The notes under the pieces were generated by a model, which searched no databases, was not told the origin of the DNA, and was given only the letters and a program-made list of their open reading frames with translations. Positions 16,976-25,684 of a DNA stretch of 55,441 nucleotides are shown piece by piece (positions within the stretch are counted from its first letter, which is position 1; every line of letters starts with the position of its first letter). The translations under genes and the position numbers were made by a program. The stretch comes from an uncultured Ectothiorhodospiraceae bacterium (GTDB taxonomy: Bacteria; Pseudomonadota; Gammaproteobacteria; Nitrococcales; Nitrococcaceae): NCBI GenBank assembly GCA_913055565.1, contig CAJXKP010000017.1, positions 1-55,441 of the forward strand, written 5' to 3'.

Positions 16976-19231
16976 ATGGCCGTACCCTGGCGCTGGTTAC
17001 CCTGGAAATGGCTCGTGCGCCGCGCCGCGCGCCAGCATGGTTTCCTCGATCCACTGGCCTTCATGGCGCGCTTGCGGCAGTTCGCCCAGCCCTCGGAGGT
17101 CTCCGAGCCCATCGAGCTCCTTCGGGCTGGCGCGCTGTTCCACGCGCGCGGTCTGCTCAATACGCGCGTCATTCAGCACAACCTGGATTGGGTCTGGCCG
17201 TACTGGATCGAGGAGCAGTTCGATCCCTACAGCGATGCCTTCCTACCGCGGGCCTTCTCGGTGACCCATGTCAATCTGACGCATCGCAATTGGACGGCCG
17301 TGGGGCGTCCCGATTGCTCCGAGCTCCCCATCATCGATCCGCGCGGGCTCGTGACGCCGCTGCTGGACCGATGGTCGCTGGACGCCTGGGTCATGGGCGA
17401 CGGCGCTCAGCCGCTGTTTCCCTCGCGTGCCAGCTGGGCCTCCCAGGTGCTCGATACGGCCGGCGGCGTAGCTGTTGAGTCCGAGGCGCGCGAGGGCGAT
17501 TCGCGCGTGCACCAGCGCGCCTGGGTCGAGCGCGAGGGCGCCGATTTCCAGCTGAGGCTGAGTTACACGGCCTATGCGCCAACCGGCGGGGAACTGGTGC
17601 TCGCGGTTAGGCCCTACAACCCCGAAGGTGTGAGTTTCATCCATGAGGTGGGCCTGACCCCGGATGACCAGGGTTGGCATATCGAGGGCACGGATCGCGT
17701 GCGATTCGATCAGCCCCCGGACCGGCACATGGTCTCGGATTATCAGCACGGCGACGTGGCCATGCATCTCCAGGATGCGCCCGAGGCCCGGCAGGGCCGC
17801 TGCCAGGTGGGGCTGGCGACTGCGGCGGCATGCTTTCGCATCGAGCCGGGGCAAGCGCGCGAGCTAACGCTGACGGTCCCCCTCCCCGACGCCGAGGAGC
17901 AGGCTGAGGCGAAATGGTCCGACGCCCTAGCCGATACGGCTGCGCTGGATTGCCCCGATGGCCGCGACCGGTTCCTCTACGATGCCGCCTTGCGCACCCT
18001 AGTGCTGCACACGGTCAATGACGTCGTACCGGGTCCCTATACCTATAAGCGGTTCTGGTTCCGCGATGCGGCCTTCATCGTGAGTGCCCTGCTGGACGCG
18101 GGACTGACCGAGCGTGGGCGCCGTGCGCTGGCGCTGTTTACGCCGCGCCAGAACCCGGCCACGGGTTACTATCACTCCCAGGAGGGCGAGTGGGACTCGA
18201 ATGGGCAGGTGCTTTGGATCATGGCCCGCTTCGCCGCGCTGACCGGCGAGGCCCTGCCCACGGATTGGCTGCGCGGCCTGCGGCGCGGCGCCCGCTGGAT
18301 CGCGCGCAAGCGCACCGCCGCCAGAACGGCGGAACCCCACGCCGGGCTGCTGCCGGCGGGCTTTAGCGCCGAGCATTTTGGCCCCAATGATTACTACTAC
18401 TGGGATGACCTCTGGGCCGTTGCCGGCCTGCGTGCCATGGCGCCGGTCTTCGAGGCCGCCGGTGACGACGAGGCTGGCGAGCGGGCGCGGTGTGAGGCCG
18501 CCGATCTGGAGGCGACGCTGGAACGTTGCTTCCATCGCGATGCCGAGCGCCTGGGGTGTGCGGCCATGCCCGCCTCGCCCTATCGGCGGCTGGATGCCGG
18601 CGCCGTCGGTACCTTGGCCGCGGGCTATCCGCTCCAGCTGCGCTCGCCGCTTGATCCCGCCCTGATGGGCACCGTCGAGTACCTCTATCGCCACACCCGG
18701 GTGCATGGCGGCTTCTTCCAGGACATGATCCATTCCGGCGTCAACGCCTATCTGACGTTGCATATGGCGCAGGTGCTCATGCGCGCTGGCGATGCTCGCT
18801 GCTTTGAGCTCATGGACGCCGTCGCCGATTTGGCCAGTGCCACGGGCCAATGGCCAGAGGCCATCCACCCGCGCACCAGGGGCGGTTGCATGGGCGACGG
18901 CCAGCACGTCTGGGCCGCCGCCGAGTGGGTGGCGATCGTGCGCAACGCCTTCGCCCGCGAGGTTGATGATGGGCTCATCATCGCGGGCGGCATTCCGCCA
19001 CGCTGGCTCCGTGCCGGGCAACCGGTGCGTTTCGGGCCGACACCGACGCCCTATGGCCCCGTGCGGGTCACGGTCACCCCGGAAGGGGGGCAGAAGGTGC
19101 GGGTATCCTGGGCCATTGACGGTGAGCGCCTGCCGGCCTGGCTCCAGGTCGGCGGCGCCGGGCTAGAGCCGGTGGCGGCAGCGGTCGATGCCGACAGCGT
19201 TGAGGTCAGGCGCGCGCCTAGCGTGCCCTGA
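16976..19231 (+). CDS. Six-hairpin (glucoamylase-fold) glycoside hydrolase-like protein
   Basis: Protein of 751 residues starting 6 bases after GGAGG. The N-terminal half looks like a beta-sandwich; the C-terminal half is an (alpha/alpha)6 barrel like glucoamylases and amylo-alpha-1,6-glucosidases. Markers: YKRFWFRDAAFIVSALLDAGL (substrate RD motif), GYYHSQEGEWDSNGQVLWIM, DYYYWDDLWAVAGLRAM and GQWPEAIHPRTRGGCMGDGQHVWAAAEW with acidic residues suited to catalysis. No signal peptide is evident, so it is probably cytoplasmic. It forms a two-gene unit with the GT4 gene 19 bases downstream. Trimming or remodelling of a glucan or glucoside made by that transferase is an inference. Confidence 0.75.
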   Translation: MAVPWRWLPWKWLVRRAARQHGFLDPLAFMARLRQFAQPSEVSEPIELLRAGALFHARGLLNTRVIQHNLDWVWPYWIEEQFDPYSDAFLPRAFSVTHVNLTHRNWTAVGRPDCSELPIIDPRGLVTPLLDRWSLDAWVMGDGAQPLFPSRASWASQVLDTAGGVAVESEAREGDSRVHQRAWVEREGADFQLRLSYTAYAPTGGELVLAVRPYNPEGVSFIHEVGLTPDDQGWHIEGTDRVRFDQPPDRHMVSDYQHGDVAMHLQDAPEARQGRCQVGLATAAACFRIEPGQARELTLTVPLPDAEEQAEAKWSDALADTAALDCPDGRDRFLYDAALRTLVLHTVNDVVPGPYTYKRFWFRDAAFIVSALLDAGLTERGRRALALFTPRQNPATGYYHSQEGEWDSNGQVLWIMARFAALTGEALPTDWLRGLRRGARWIARKRTAARTAEPHAGLLPAGFSAEHFGPNDYYYWDDLWAVAGLRAMAPVFEAAGDDEAGERARCEAADLEATLERCFHRDAERLGCAAMPASPYRRLDAGAVGTLAAGYPLQLRSPLDPALMGTVEYLYRHTRVHGGFFQDMIHSGVNAYLTLHMAQVLMRAGDARCFELMDAVADLASATGQWPEAIHPRTRGGCMGDGQHVWAAAEWVAIVRNAFAREVDDGLIIAGGIPPRWLRAGQPVRFGPTPTPYGPVRVTVTPEGGQKVRVSWAIDGERLPAWLQVGGAGLEPVAAAVDADSVEVRRAPSVP

Positions 19232-19250
19232 GGCTGCTCAGGAGGGGGTC

Positions 19251-20555
19251 ATGAATATCCTCATGATGACCAACACCTACTGGCCTCACGTCGGCGGCGT
19301 CGCCCGCTCCATCGCCGCGTTCACGGCGTGTTACCGCGCCCGCGGTCACTCGGTGCTTGTGGTCGCCCCGGAATTCCCGGGCATGCCCGAGGATGAGCCG
19401 GATGTGGTGCGCATCCCGGCCATTCAGAACTTCAACGGCAGCGACTTCTCCGTGGTGCTGCCGGTTCCCGGGCACCTGGAACGCGCCGTCCGCCAGTTCG
19501 AGCCCGCTATCGTGCATTCGCACCACCCCTTCTTGGTCGGCTCAGCGGCCTTGCGGGTCGCCTCCTGGCAGTCCTGTCCGCTGGTCTTTACCCACCACAC
19601 CATGTACGAGGACTACACCCACTACGTCCCGGGGGACTCGGAGGCGCTCAAGCGTTTCGTCGTCCAGCTCTCAACGAGCTACGCCAATGTCTGCGATCAC
19701 GTGGTGGCTCCCAGCGAGAGCATCGCCGGGGTCCTGGCCGAGCGGGGCGTGACCACGCCCGTGGATGTGGTGCCGACGGGGGTGGCCACGGCCGAGTTCG
19801 CACACGGCGATGGTCGACGTATCCGCGACTGGCTGGGCATCCCGACCGATGCCCCCGTGGTGGGGCATCTCGGTCGGCTCGCGCCCGAGAAGAATCTCAC
19901 CTTCCTCGCTGACGCCCTGGCCCGGTTGGCAAGCGCGCGGCCGGAGGCGCACTGCCTGGTGGTGGGTAGCGGGCCGTCGGCCGATGACATAGCGCGCGTG
20001 TTCGAACAGGCCGACGTCGGGGACCGTCTGCATTTCGCGGGCCAGCTCAGCGGTCGCGATCTGGTCGATGCCTATCACGCCATGGATGTCTTTGCCTTTG
20101 CCTCGTTGACGGAGACCCAGGGCATGGTCCTCGCCGAGGCGATGGCGGCGGGGCTGCCCGTGGTCGCCCTCGATGCCCCGGGCGCTCGCGAGGTCGTGCG
20201 GGATGGGGCCAATGGGCGCCTACTCGCGTGCCAGGACGCGGCTGCCTTTGCTGAGGCCACCGCGGGGCTGCTGGCCCTTGATGGCGATGCCCGGCGGCAG
20301 TGCCGCGAGGCGGTGGCGGCAACGGCCGATCGCTTCGATAGGCAGGCCTGCGCGGATCGGGCGCTGGCGATCTACCAGGGGCTAGAGAGCGGCACCAGCT
20401 GGGATGAGGGCGAGCACGATGCCTGGCACCGCAGCCTGCGCCGAATACGCGCGGAATGGGATCTGCTCAAGGGCGTCGCCCAGGCCGCGGGGGCGGCCGC
20501 GGGCTTGAGTGAGGACGAGCCCGAGGAGGGGGGTGACGGCCCCAGCGCGCTCTAG
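19251..20555 (+). CDS. Glycosyltransferase family 4 (GT-B)
   Basis: Retaining glycosyltransferase of 434 residues with ribosome site GGAGGGGG. The N-terminal Rossmann half has TNTYWPHVGGVARSIAAFTACYRARGHSVLVVAPEFPG and HSHHPFLVGSAALRVA. The C-terminal half has GHLGRLAPEKNLTFLADAL and the donor site TETQGMVLAEAMAAGLPVVALDAPGAREVV (the EX7E-type motif). The overall pattern resembles bacterial diacylglycerol glucosyltransferases of GT4, but acceptor and sugar are not proven. An acidic tail (SEDEPEEGGDG) ends the protein. Its TAG stop is part of the CTAG at the left end of the repeat element 20552-20823. Confidence 0.82.
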   Translation: MNILMMTNTYWPHVGGVARSIAAFTACYRARGHSVLVVAPEFPGMPEDEPDVVRIPAIQNFNGSDFSVVLPVPGHLERAVRQFEPAIVHSHHPFLVGSAALRVASWQSCPLVFTHHTMYEDYTHYVPGDSEALKRFVVQLSTSYANVCDHVVAPSESIAGVLAERGVTTPVDVVPTGVATAEFAHGDGRRIRDWLGIPTDAPVVGHLGRLAPEKNLTFLADALARLASARPEAHCLVVGSGPSADDIARVFEQADVGDRLHFAGQLSGRDLVDAYHAMDVFAFASLTETQGMVLAEAMAAGLPVVALDAPGAREVVRDGANGRLLACQDAAAFAEATAGLLALDGDARRQCREAVAATADRFDRQACADRALAIYQGLESGTSWDEGEHDAWHRSLRRIRAEWDLLKGVAQAAGAAAGLSEDEPEEGGDGPSAL

Positions 20556-20823
20556 GGAGACGCTGAACAATTCGCGCGAGCCTCTGGCCGCTGGGCGCGC
20601 ACCCACGCTGGGCGCGGCGCATTGTGCTGTACCGGCATGACCGTCAGGCTTTGCGACGCCGACTGCGCACGCGCCCAGCGCCCCCGAAGGGCGCGCCACG
20701 GCGGCGCTGTGGGCGGCGTTGGGCTTCTTGTAGCTGGCGACCGCCATTCACTGCGAAGCCCGCGTTGCCACAGCGCCGCCGTTACGCGCAGAGGCCCACG
20801 AGAATTATTCAGCGTCTCCCTAG
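20552..20823. mobile_element. MITE-like element, copy 2 (CTAG-flanked, longest)
   Basis: A 272-bp element including both CTAG flanks. Ends: CTAG-GGAGACGCTGAACAAT at the left and ATTATTCAGCGTCTCC-CTAG at the right. Its left part aligns with copy 3 and with reversed copy 1 (CCTCTGGCC, CTGTACCGG, AGGCTTTGCGACGCCGAC). It carries about 80 extra internal bases, including a perfect 13-bp inverted repeat, GGCGGCGCTGTGG (20700-20712) and CCACAGCGCCGCC (20768-20780). The left CTAG holds the stop of the GT4 gene. The right terminal repeat runs into the end of the LysR gene and gives it its last codons and TGA stop. No ORF of its own. Confidence 0.87.
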
Positions 20824-21726
20824 CCCTCCGCCGGTGCCGTTTCCCCGGAATGCGTTGCTGAGGTAGTCGATGAACGCTCGCAGGCGCGCGGAGACGTGAC
20901 GCGTGTAGGGGTAGACGATGTAGATGCCCGGGTTGTCCGTGCCGTAGGCGCTCAGAACGCGCTCCAGGCGGCCGTCATCGACGGCATCCGCGGCGAGGAA
21001 GTCGGGCACCCGGATGATGCCCGTCCCCTGGACGGCCGCCTGGATCAATGTCTCGCCGTTGTTGGCCCGCAGGTTGCCGCTGACGGCGACGCGCTGGGGG
21101 CGCCTGGCGGCGTCGGTGAAGGCCCACTCACTGGCGTGGGGGGCGTAGGCGTAGACCAGGCAGTTGTGATGGGCCAGATCCTGCGGCTCAAGAGGTGTGC
21201 CGTTACGTGCCAGATAATCCGGGGCGGCGGCGATCCAGCCCTCGCAGGCGCCGAGGCGCCGGGCGATAAGACTGGAATCCCCAAGCTCGCTGATGCGCAC
21301 GGCGGCGTCCATGCCGGCCGCCACCAGATCGATATGTCGGTCGTCGAGGGTGATATCGACGTTAATCCCGGGATAAGCGGCCAGAAAGCCCGGCAGCAGT
21401 GGGGCGAGATGTCGTTGGCCGAACGATACCGGCACCGTGACGCGGAGCTGGCCGGTCGGTTGCTCATGGACCGCCTGCATGGCGCCTTCCAGATCCTCTA
21501 GCTCGCCGAGGATGTGGGCGCAACGTTCGTGGTAGTGCTGACCGGCGTCCGTCAGGCGCACACGCCGCGTGGTGCGATTGAGTAGCCGCACGCCCAGGTG
21601 CTGCTCCAGGGCCGCGATCTGCTTGCTCACCACGGACTTCGATAGATTGAGGCGCTTAGCAGCCGCGGTGAGGTTGCCCAGCTCCGCGACGGCGCGAAAC
21701 GCCTGCATGGCGTTGAAGCGATCCAT
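20809..21726 (-). CDS. LysR-family transcriptional regulator next to wrbA
   Basis: DNA-binding regulator of 305 residues. The N-terminal winged helix-turn-helix is [59 protein letters not shown]; the rest is a periplasmic-binding-protein-like effector domain. It is divergent from wrbA and yqjG, the usual arrangement for a regulator of its neighbours, so quinone or redox stress is the likely signal. A T-N11-A box lies in the shared promoter (21734-21750). The C-terminal residues GLGRR and the TGA stop are encoded by the terminal repeat of the inserted element 20552-20823; without it the frame would continue about 57 codons into the opposite gene. Confidence 0.9.
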   Translation of the reverse strand: MDRFNAMQAFRAVAELGNLTAAAKRLNLSKSVVSKQIAALEQHLGVRLLNRTTRRVRLTDAGQHYHERCAHILGELEDLEGAMQAVHEQPTGQLRVTVPVSFGQRHLAPLLPGFLAAYPGINVDITLDDRHIDLVAAGMDAAVRISELGDSSLIARRLGACEGWIAAAPDYLARNGTPLEPQDLAHHNCLVYAYAPHASEWAFTDAARRPQRVAVSGNLRANNGETLIQAAVQGTGIIRVPDFLAADAVDDGRLERVLSAYGTDNPGIYIVYPYTRHVSARLRAFIDYLSNAFRGNGTGGGLGRR

Positions 21727-21733
21727 AGCTATC

Positions 21734-21750
21734 GTTTCGTTTGGGGAAAC
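21734..21750. promoter_or_regulatory. Probable LysR operator (T-N11-A box)
   Basis: GTTTC-GTTTGGG-GAAAC is a perfect 5-bp dyad around 7 bases and contains the T-N11-A spacing typical of LysR-type boxes. It begins 8 bases upstream of the LysR start codon and about 85 bases before wrbA, in the only divergent promoter region here. Binding is inferred from position and symmetry. Confidence 0.6.
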
Positions 21751-21834
21751 AATAAGTTCTCAGATACGGCGATTGTGCGCAATGCCGCGTCGGGCGATGC
21801 TGTCGCTGGTCATCAACAGCAACGGAGGCAGGCT

Positions 21835-22437
21835 ATGGCGAACGTACTCGTCGTGTATTACAGCACCTGGGGCCACGTGGAGCGCCTCGCCGAGTCCATC
21901 GTCGAGGGCGCCCGCGAGGTGGCGGGCACCGATGTGACGCTCAAGCGCGTCCCGGAGCTCATGACGGAGAATACGGCTTGGGCGGCCGGAGCCAAGCTGG
22001 ATCAGCAGGCGCCCGTTGCCGAGCCCGGCGAGCTTGCCAACTACGATGCCATTATCTTCGGCACGCCGACGCGATTCGGCAATATGGCGGCCCAGATGCG
22101 CCAGTTCCTCGACCAGACGGGAAGCCTCTGGTTCAACGGCGAGCTCATCGGCAAGGTCGCCAGCGTCTTCGCCAGCACCAGCTCGCAGCACGGCGGCCAG
22201 GAAACGACCCTGACCTCCTTCCACACCACGCTGTTCCATCACGGCATGGTGGTGGTCGGGGTGCCCTATAGTTGCCCCGAGCTCAGTAATATGAACGAGA
22301 TTACCGGGGGCACGCCCTACGGCGCCACCACGCTCGCGGGTGCTGATGGCAGCCGGCAGCCGAGCGACAACGAGCTCGCCATCGCTCGCTTCCAGGGACG
22401 GCACGTCGCGGATGTGGTCGTGCGTTTGAAAAGCTAG
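21835..22437 (+). CDS. wrbA: NAD(P)H:quinone oxidoreductase, WrbA type
   Basis: Flavodoxin-like FMN enzyme of 200 residues that reduces quinones by two electrons and so avoids semiquinone radicals. Start ATG after GGAGG. The N-terminus [26 protein letters not shown] is the flavodoxin phosphate loop, and [24 protein letters not shown] and [26 protein letters not shown] are WrbA signatures. Length matches E. coli WrbA. It is followed by the glutathionyl-hydroquinone reductase gene and is divergent from the LysR gene. Confidence 0.95.
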   Translation: MANVLVVYYSTWGHVERLAESIVEGAREVAGTDVTLKRVPELMTENTAWAAGAKLDQQAPVAEPGELANYDAIIFGTPTRFGNMAAQMRQFLDQTGSLWFNGELIGKVASVFASTSSQHGGQETTLTSFHTTLFHHGMVVVGVPYSCPELSNMNEITGGTPYGATTLAGADGSRQPSDNELAIARFQGRHVADVVVRLKS

Positions 22438-22448
22438 ATCGACTGTTA

Positions 22449-22467
22449 CCCCGCCGCTGCGGCGGGG
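22449..22467 (+). other. Intercistronic hairpin between wrbA and yqjG
   Basis: CCCCGCCG-CTG-CGGCGGGG is a perfect 8-bp stem with a 3-base loop, 11 bases after the wrbA stop and just before the ribosome site AAGGAGGG of the next gene. No T-run follows, so it is more likely a message-stabilising or partial-attenuation stem than a full terminator. Confidence 0.55.
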
Positions 22468-22485
22468 CTGTAAGGAGGGCTACCA

Positions 22486-23445
22486 ATGGGCCTATTGATC
22501 GAGGGGGTCTGGTACGACCAGTGGTATGACACCGACAGCCATGGCGGGCATTTCGTGCGCCCCGACCCGGCCTTCCGGGAGTGGGTTGAGCCGGAGCCGA
22601 ATGCCCGGTTCCCGGCGGCGGCCGGGCGCTACCATCTGTATGTCTCGCTGGCCTGTCCCTGGGCCCATCGCGCGTTGATCATGCGTCAGCTCAAGGGGCT
22701 GGAGGAGGCCATCAGCGTCTCCGTTGTCCATCCCTACATGGGCGAGTACGGCTGGCAGTTCGGTCCCGATTACCCGGGGGCGACGCTGGATCATGTCAAT
22801 GGCTGCGATTACCTGCACCAGGTCTATCAGCGCGCCAAGCCCGACTATACCGGGCGCGTGACCGTGCCGGCCCTATGGGATCGGCGCACGGGAACGCTCG
22901 TGAACAACGAGTCCGCGGATCTGATTCGCATGCTGAATCACGCGTTCCAGGCCTGGGCCAGCGACGCCACCGACTACTATCCCGCTGACCGGCGCGAACG
23001 TATCGATGCGCTCAATGCCCGGATCTATGATGCTGTTAATAACGGCGTCTATAAGGCCGGTTTTGCCACCACCCAGCACGCCTACGAGCAGGCGGTCACC
23101 CAGATCTTCGACTGCCTCGATGAGCTCGATGGGTTGCTGGGCCGGCAGCGTTATCTAACTGGGGAGGCGATCACGGAGGCTGACTGGCGACTGTTCACGA
23201 CGCTGGTGCGCTTCGATGCCGTCTGCGTCGGCCACTTTAAGTGTAACCGACGGCGGATCAGCGACTACCCCAACCTCAGTGGCTACCTGCGGGAACTCTA
23301 TCAGGTCCCCGGTGTCTCGGCGACAGTGAGTATCGACCACATCAAGCGGCATTACTACACCAGTCACCCGCAACTGAATCCGACGCGGATCATCCCGGTC
23401 GGTCCGGATCTGGATCTCGATAAGCCGCCGGGTCGAGGGGCGTGA
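22486..23445 (+). CDS. yqjG: Glutathionyl-hydroquinone reductase (YqjG/Ecm4 type, Xi-class GST)
   Basis: Reduces glutathionyl-hydroquinones to free hydroquinones using glutathione. The protein has 319 residues, usual for the family. The thioredoxin-fold part has the catalytic Cys motif SLACPWAHRALIMRQLKGLE, followed by VPALWDRRTGTLVNNESADLIRML (glutathione site). The helical half has RYLTGEAITEADWRLFTTLVRFDAVCVGHFKCN. It lies directly after wrbA; together they would handle quinones by reduction and deglutathionylation. Confidence 0.93.
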   Translation: MGLLIEGVWYDQWYDTDSHGGHFVRPDPAFREWVEPEPNARFPAAAGRYHLYVSLACPWAHRALIMRQLKGLEEAISVSVVHPYMGEYGWQFGPDYPGATLDHVNGCDYLHQVYQRAKPDYTGRVTVPALWDRRTGTLVNNESADLIRMLNHAFQAWASDATDYYPADRRERIDALNARIYDAVNNGVYKAGFATTQHAYEQAVTQIFDCLDELDGLLGRQRYLTGEAITEADWRLFTTLVRFDAVCVGHFKCNRRRISDYPNLSGYLRELYQVPGVSATVSIDHIKRHYYTSHPQLNPTRIIPVGPDLDLDKPPGRGA

Positions 23446-23498
23446 TAGCCTTTAGGCTTTGACGGTGGCACGCCGCGATGTCGTACAAGGGACACTGA

Positions 23499-24113
23499 AT
23501 GAGCCACGACGCCAGGTCGCAGACCAGCGCCCACCTCGCCGCGTCGGCACGCCTGCCGACCCGTTGGGGTCGTTTCACGATCTATGGCTTCCAGGATGCC
23601 CATGACGCGAGTGAGCACGTCGCGTTAAGTCTTGGGGATGTGGCGTCGGCATTGGAGCCGCTGGTTCGGGTCCACTCCGAATGTCTGACCGGGGATGCGC
23701 TTTTCAGCCAGCGTTGCGACTGCGGCCCCCAGCTCGAAGCGGCCATGGCCGCCATTGGCGAGGCGGGTTGTGGCGCCCTGGTGTATTTGCGCCAGGAGGG
23801 CCGGGGCATTGGTCTGTTGAATAAGATCCGTGCCTACGGGGTCCAGGATCGCGAAGGCGCCGATACCGTGGAGGCCAACGAGGCGCTAGGCTTCGAGGCT
23901 GATGCCAGGGACTACACCGTGGCCGCGGCCATGCTCCAGGCCCTCGGCATCGCGCGCTTGCGGTTGCTGACCAACAACCCGCAGAAGGTCGAGGGGCTGG
24001 CGCGCGCCGGGGTCGATGTGGCCGAGCGGGTGGCCATTAATGTTGGTCGCAACCCGCATAACCACAGCTATCTTGAGACCAAGGCGGCGAAGTTCGGGCA
24101 CCTCTTCGAGTAG
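23499..24113 (+). CDS. ribA: GTP cyclohydrolase II
   Basis: First enzyme of riboflavin synthesis, releasing formate and pyrophosphate from GTP. It has 204 residues and is the stand-alone RibA form, without the RibB half. The zinc site is [19 protein letters not shown] (three Cys). [20 protein letters not shown] and [19 protein letters not shown] are the GTP-binding and catalytic segments. It supplies flavin, which fits the nearby FMN enzyme WrbA, but no shared control is visible. Confidence 0.95.
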   Translation: MSHDARSQTSAHLAASARLPTRWGRFTIYGFQDAHDASEHVALSLGDVASALEPLVRVHSECLTGDALFSQRCDCGPQLEAAMAAIGEAGCGALVYLRQEGRGIGLLNKIRAYGVQDREGADTVEANEALGFEADARDYTVAAAMLQALGIARLRLLTNNPQKVEGLARAGVDVAERVAINVGRNPHNHSYLETKAAKFGHLFE

Positions 24114-24148
24114 GGCGCAAGCCAGTGGAGCCGGCGTCACCGAGCGTT

Positions 24149-24162
24149 AAGGCCGCGGCCTT
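24149..24162. terminator. Possible bidirectional terminator between ribA and the dehalogenase gene
   Basis: AAGGCCGCGGCCTT is a perfect 14-bp palindrome in the 69-bp convergent gap. It can fold as a short stem with a CGCG loop. The lack of a T-run keeps confidence low. Confidence 0.4.
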
Positions 24163-24182
24163 CCCCTCGGGGCGGCCCTGCC

Positions 24183-24845
24183 CTAAGCGCTGATGGCCTC
24201 TACCATCGCGGCCAGATCCGGCGCGCGGTAGTCGGGGGCCGGGAAGAGCGGGTCGGGGTAGTAGCCGGGGCGCGCGACGAATCCGGTGGCGAGCCCGGCA
24301 CGGGACGCGCCGGCAATATCCCATCCGTGGGCCGCGATCATCACGGCCTCGGCGGGGGCGATAGTCATCTGCTCGGTGGCGTAGCGATAGACCGCCGGCG
24401 AGGGCTTTAAGGCGCCGGCCTCGCCGGCCGATAGTACCGCGTCGAATCGCGGCAGTAGTCCGGCATGGTCGAGCTGGGCGTGGAGCATCTCGCCGGGCGA
24501 GTTGCTGAGGGCGACCAATCGATAGCCGGCGCGATAGAGCTGGTCCAGGGCCGCCGCTACCTCCGGGTGAGCGGGCAGTCGCCGCATGGCGGTGGCGATG
24601 CGGGCGCGCTCATCGGGATTCGGGCGTTGGCCGAAGTGCTCGCCCGTCACGCTCAAAGCGGCCGCCGCGACGCCATCAAAGGGCTGATAGCCTCCGGTGG
24701 CGGTAACGGTGAGCGCGCTCATGAGAGCGCGCTCGAACCAGTCGTGGCGCGCCGCGCGATCCCCAAAGATGGTTTCGAACAGCGGGTCGAGGGCGGTTAG
24801 GTCGAGCAGGGTCTCGTTGACATCGAATAGCAGCGCTTGCGACAT
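24183..24845 (-). CDS. HAD-superfamily hydrolase, haloacid dehalogenase type II
   Basis: Soluble hydrolase of 220 residues from the ATG that lies 6 bases after GGGAGG (MSQALLFDVNETLLDL). HAD motif I is LLFDVNETLLDL with nucleophile Asp; here the second acidic residue of phosphatases is Asn, as in type II dehalogenases. Motif II is LVALSNSPGEML, motif III Lys is in LKPSPAVYRYA, and motif IV is VMIAAHGWDIAGASRAGL. This fits L-2-haloacid dehalogenase relatives, though real substrates in genomes of this kind are rarely known. Confidence 0.86.
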   Translation of the reverse strand: MSQALLFDVNETLLDLTALDPLFETIFGDRAARHDWFERALMSALTVTATGGYQPFDGVAAAALSVTGEHFGQRPNPDERARIATAMRRLPAHPEVAAALDQLYRAGYRLVALSNSPGEMLHAQLDHAGLLPRFDAVLSAGEAGALKPSPAVYRYATEQMTIAPAEAVMIAAHGWDIAGASRAGLATGFVARPGYYPDPLFPAPDYRAPDLAAMVEAISA

Positions 24846-24937
24846 GGCTTGCCTCCCCAACCGCGCGTAGACTGAGAATAATCGGTGGCGGCGCGGCTTA
24901 TAGCCGCGGCCCCACCATCGCTGTCCAGGAGACTGCC

Positions 24938-25684
24938 ATGCATCACGGCCTTCGCGCTGTCACGATCGCGCTAACGATTGCCATCGCCCTCGTCGGCTGC
25001 TCGACCTACGGCGAGAAGGTGGCACCTGTGCCCATGCCGGCGGAGCGTTCCGACGCTATCGACGTCGATGGGGCCAAGATCGTCGCGCGGGTCTACCAGG
25101 ACCCCGATCTCGCCGAGCGTGCCTTTGGTTTCGATATCCGCGGCGCCGGACTGCTGCCGGTCCAGTTCGTTGTGGATAATCGCAGTGGCGCTGAGCTTGC
25201 CCTGCAGCCGGAGCAGATCCTGCTTGCCGATGCGGCCGGTCAGGGCTGGCCGCTGCTGTCGGCGGATACGGCCGCCGAGCGGGTTCGCGCCAGCGTCGCC
25301 AAGGGGGAGACGGTGATGGCCGGCGCCCGTGGCTCGCTACTCGCGGGGCTCGCGGGCGGCGTGATCGGGGCAGCCGTGGGCATCGTCACCGAGCGCGATA
25401 TCGCCGAGAGCGCCGGTAAGGGCGCCGTTATTGGGGGCACCGCCGGCGCCATTGGGGGTGGCGCCGCGGCCTACAGCGATCTCGGCCGCAAGATCAGGCG
25501 CGACCTGGCGCGTCATCAGATCGAGGATCGCGTGGTAGAAGATGGCGAGCTGGCCTACGGCTTCTTGTTCTTCCCGGACGAGGCGAGTGGCAGCGAGTCG
25601 CGCTCGCTACGGCTCGGCGTGCGGGTGGGCGACACGACCCGGGTGGTGTCGGTACCTGTGTCCGTGATGGCTCCACTTCCCTAG
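24938..25684 (+). CDS. Glycine-zipper lipoprotein
   Basis: Exported lipoprotein of 248 residues: signal peptide MHHGLRAVTIALTIAIALVG with lipobox Cys21. The middle carries two Gly/Ala-rich helices (LAGLAGGVIGAAVGIVTERD and GAVIGGTAGAIGGGAAAY) typical of the glycine-zipper/SlyB-like membrane segments, flanked by beta-rich parts. A C-terminal stretch (GELAYGFLFFPDEASG) resembles the YMC/DUF-type envelope proteins, but I cannot name the family. Its TAG stop shares a palindromic CTAG (25681-25684) with the stop of the convergent YihY gene. Confidence 0.7.
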   Translation: MHHGLRAVTIALTIAIALVGCSTYGEKVAPVPMPAERSDAIDVDGAKIVARVYQDPDLAERAFGFDIRGAGLLPVQFVVDNRSGAELALQPEQILLADAAGQGWPLLSADTAAERVRASVAKGETVMAGARGSLLAGLAGGVIGAAVGIVTERDIAESAGKGAVIGGTAGAIGGGAAAYSDLGRKIRRDLARHQIEDRVVEDGELAYGFLFFPDEASGSESRSLRLGVRVGDTTRVVSVPVSVMAPLP

